Shown piece after piece: positions 63,301-64,000 of a stretch of DNA of 64,000 nucleotides. The position numbers and the translations under genes were made by a program. Positions within the stretch are counted from its first letter, which is position 1. Each line of letters opens with the position of its first letter. Source of the stretch: Nansenia antarctica (lineage: Eukaryota > Chordata > Actinopteri > Argentiniformes > Microstomatidae); the NCBI GenBank assembly GCA_963989245.1, contig OZ022347.1, positions 42,342,303 to 42,406,302 on the forward strand, written 5' to 3'. The notes under the pieces are model-generated. The model ran no database searches, was not told where the DNA came from, and was given only the letters and a program-made list of their open reading frames with translations.

Positions 63301-64000
63301 CAGTTGAAGACCACTCGGTTCTTCCCGTTGTGGTGAACATTGTGGTGCGGGAGGTACCAAGACTCGGCACTCCGGTTCGCCTCGGCTGGCTCAAGCTTCT
63401 TCACCAGACCGGACTCCGTCAGTTTCTTCATCTCCGTTCGGTAAGAAGCAGCAAGGACCTCGTCCTTCCTCATACGCTTCTCAGTGCTGGTCAGACACTG
63501 TAGGACGGTTCGAGGGGATACTCGAAACTCTGGCATGAGTTCTCTGCGGAGTAGTGGTGTGACGTATCTCTTAACGCCCTGGACTTCGATACGCACTGTC
63601 TTTGCTTTAAGGAGGTCTAGGGCGTAGACGTCCTCCTTTGACCGTACGTAGAGCTTCTCATTCTTGTAGGGCGCAACGTCTAGCGTCCACAGCTTCTGGA
63701 CGTTGTCTAGCAGCGCCGCATTCATGGAGTCCACACTGGTGTGAAGGCAGTTGATGGTCTGCACTTCTTCGGTGCGGACATGGAGGGATGACGTAGCTCT
63801 CCCGTCTCTATCTCTCCACTCGGTAGCGCCTTGGAGGGCCCACCCAAGCGCAGTCTTAACAGCCATCGGGCAGCCTCGTGGTCCTCTCAGCGGAGGACGG
63901 AGCGACACGATCAGTGCAGCGTTGTCCGAGCCGATGAGAAGGGTTGGCTCCGCTCCTTCTATCGGATGTAGTTCTACTCGCCGTAGGTGGGGATATCTTG
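60351..64000 (-). CDS. BEL/Pao Gag-Pol polyprotein, copy 2, C-terminal part
   Basis: The frame is open from the window edge (no start here; the GTG near 63908 is internal) to TGA at 60351, about 1216 codons. It covers the end of the protease region, RT (YVDN), RNase H (FCDASE), H2C2 finger, integrase core (GVDCFG, SDRGTN, WERE) and the DUF5641-type tail. Against copy 1 I count about a dozen amino-acid changes (such as YAID to YALD, REPM to RELM, KTLRSD to KTLWSD) and a different last four residues. It keeps 63 residues between RNase H and integrase (61720-61895 region, with CGVTQVVDPA and ERE) where copy 1 has only four. It is therefore the better model of an active protein. Confidence 0.95.
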   Translation of the reverse strand, partial: RYPHLRRVELHPIEGAEPTLLIGSDNAALIVSLRPPLRGPRGCPMAVKTALGWALQGATEWRDRDGRATSSLHVRTEEVQTINCLHTSVDSMNAALLDNVQKLWTLDVAPYKNEKLYVRSKEDVYALDLLKAKTVRIEVQGVKRYVTPLLRRELMPEFRVSPRTVLQCLTSTEKRMRKDEVLAASYRTEMKKLTESGLVKKLEPAEANRSAESWYLPHHNVHHNGKNRVVFNCSYQVGKLNLNHYLLPGPTLTPALLGVLVRFRQQPIAVSGDIKRMFHQVRMLEEDKPLMRFLWREDPSDPDPSIYQWEVLPFGTTCSPCCATYALQTHAAQETAPPGVFDAVHKSFYVDNCLHSSKTATEARQLVQDLRAHLQEGGFEICQWASNDPQVIRDLPKEATSTSSEAWVSHSPDDAQEMTLGLIWQFQTDTLRYRNKPAKPQRVTMRTIYSTLASQYDPLGYIAPFTTMAKVLVRELWAQERGWDDPLPRHLEEKWKAWEQELPTLQHIKLQRSYFPPSTDLERSVITLHVFCDASEMAYGSVAYVRAAELGGEVHVSFVLARSRVAPKKQQSIPRLELCAALNGAQLGRFLLDELQLPLKSVTMWSDSTTVLQWLKSSSCRYKVFVGTRVAEILELTEVNCWRYVDTKRNPADVITRGATLQDLAEPHLYHTGPDFLQERESEWPATPALAEDREDKELRKTLFCGVTQVVDPATTPGEECETLEELQKRMFCSKAGLPLDTTLSAEDYTAAELLVLQSAQQDAFSRERECLEKGKPIPSDSRLRGLAPELDGVLIRVGGRLRRAQDLDLDTKHPIVLPTKHQVTRLVIKHHDDKVQHAGGERVFAEVRRRFWILHGREAVRRYQRSCSDCQRWRATPPQPMMSDLPEDRLRLRQAPFHSTGVDCFGPLLVRNRRASEKRWGIIYTCLTTRAMHLEVLHQLTSDSFLMSFKRFTSRRGTPKTLWSDRGTNFVGGEAELRASYAAMTEEARDRLASQQVKFEFNPPNAPHFGGAWEREIRSVKNVLRTILGQKVPTDEVLQTVLAEIEGILNSRPLGYTSSDVADLDPITPNFLLMGRRDSALPQVVYDPAELTGRRWWRHSQVLADQFWKQFILHYLPTLQVRQKWTRERDNLSEGAVVLVIDQSLPRAAWQTGRVTKVLPGPDGRVRTAIVDVGGRTYTRPVARLIELPQISQDTITSYLTLLEQPSQCAFLVN

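Larger units (their letters stand above)
59264..64000 (-). mobile_element. BEL/Pao LTR retrotransposon, copy 2, partial at window edge
   Basis: Minus-strand element entering from the right edge. Its 3' LTR and the pol half are visible, and the Gag half and 5' LTR lie beyond 64000. It sits inside an L1-like LINE. Confidence 0.9.

Overview
The window reads as repeat-dense intergenic or intronic DNA from a ray-finned (teleost-type) fish. The evidence is the mix of elements: BEL/Pao LTR retrotransposons, a gamma/epsilon-like endogenous retrovirus, LINE 3' ends of the Rex/L2/L1/R2-R4 kinds, several hAT families, piggyBac and Tc1 DNA transposons, UnaL2-type 3' tails, and very frequent (CA)n, (GA)n and (GGA)n arrays. 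Spliced genes, AATAAA signals and target-site duplications are eukaryotic; nothing bacterial is present. I could not support a complete host protein-coding gene.

Layout. 1-11.5 kb: low-complexity DNA with LINE 3' fragments (about 0.13-0.42 kb; 5.1-6.0 kb with a restriction-like endonuclease domain; 7.7-8.1 kb), two tRNA-like sequences, a small MITE and a 36-bp minisatellite. 11.56-19.49 kb: an LTR-like element carrying a 543-bp internal duplication, split by a 6.75-kb minus-strand endogenous retrovirus. That provirus has apparently identical 359-bp LTRs, a tRNA-Arg primer site and full gag, but its pol has lost reverse transcriptase and the integrase core in frame. 19.5-24.1 kb: Tc1 and SINE fragments, minisatellites. 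24.12-32.25 kb: a complete BEL/Pao element with 5-bp TSD, both LTRs and one 1974-aa polyprotein. 32.5-34.4 kb: a large minisatellite and (ATTC)n/(TATG)n arrays.

35.3-38.5 kb: a decayed Buster-type hAT with a hAT MITE nested in it. 38.5-40.9 kb: seven spliced exons ending in a Ulp1/SENP-like cysteine protease C terminus. 41.2-43.0 kb: a 5'-truncated LINE with a 24-bp TSD and an intact RT. 43.25-44.41 kb: a Tc1-like element holding another LINE. 46.3-52 kb: a hAT inside another hAT-like element, then a full piggyBac with TTAA TSD. 52.2-58.3 kb: a BED-finger hAT transposase gene (one stop codon) flanked by a direct repeat of about 0.86 kb, the distal copy split by another hAT that keeps only transposase exon 1. 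58.4-59.3 kb: an L1-like LINE end cut by a second BEL/Pao element (59.26 kb to the window edge, minus strand). Its coding part is about 99% identical to the first BEL, yet its LTR is clearly a different subfamily.

The genes do not form a host pathway; each set serves one mobile element. The most notable items are the retrovirus with RT and integrase core removed in frame, the BEL pair with mismatched LTR and coding divergence, and the unplaced Ulp1-like exons.
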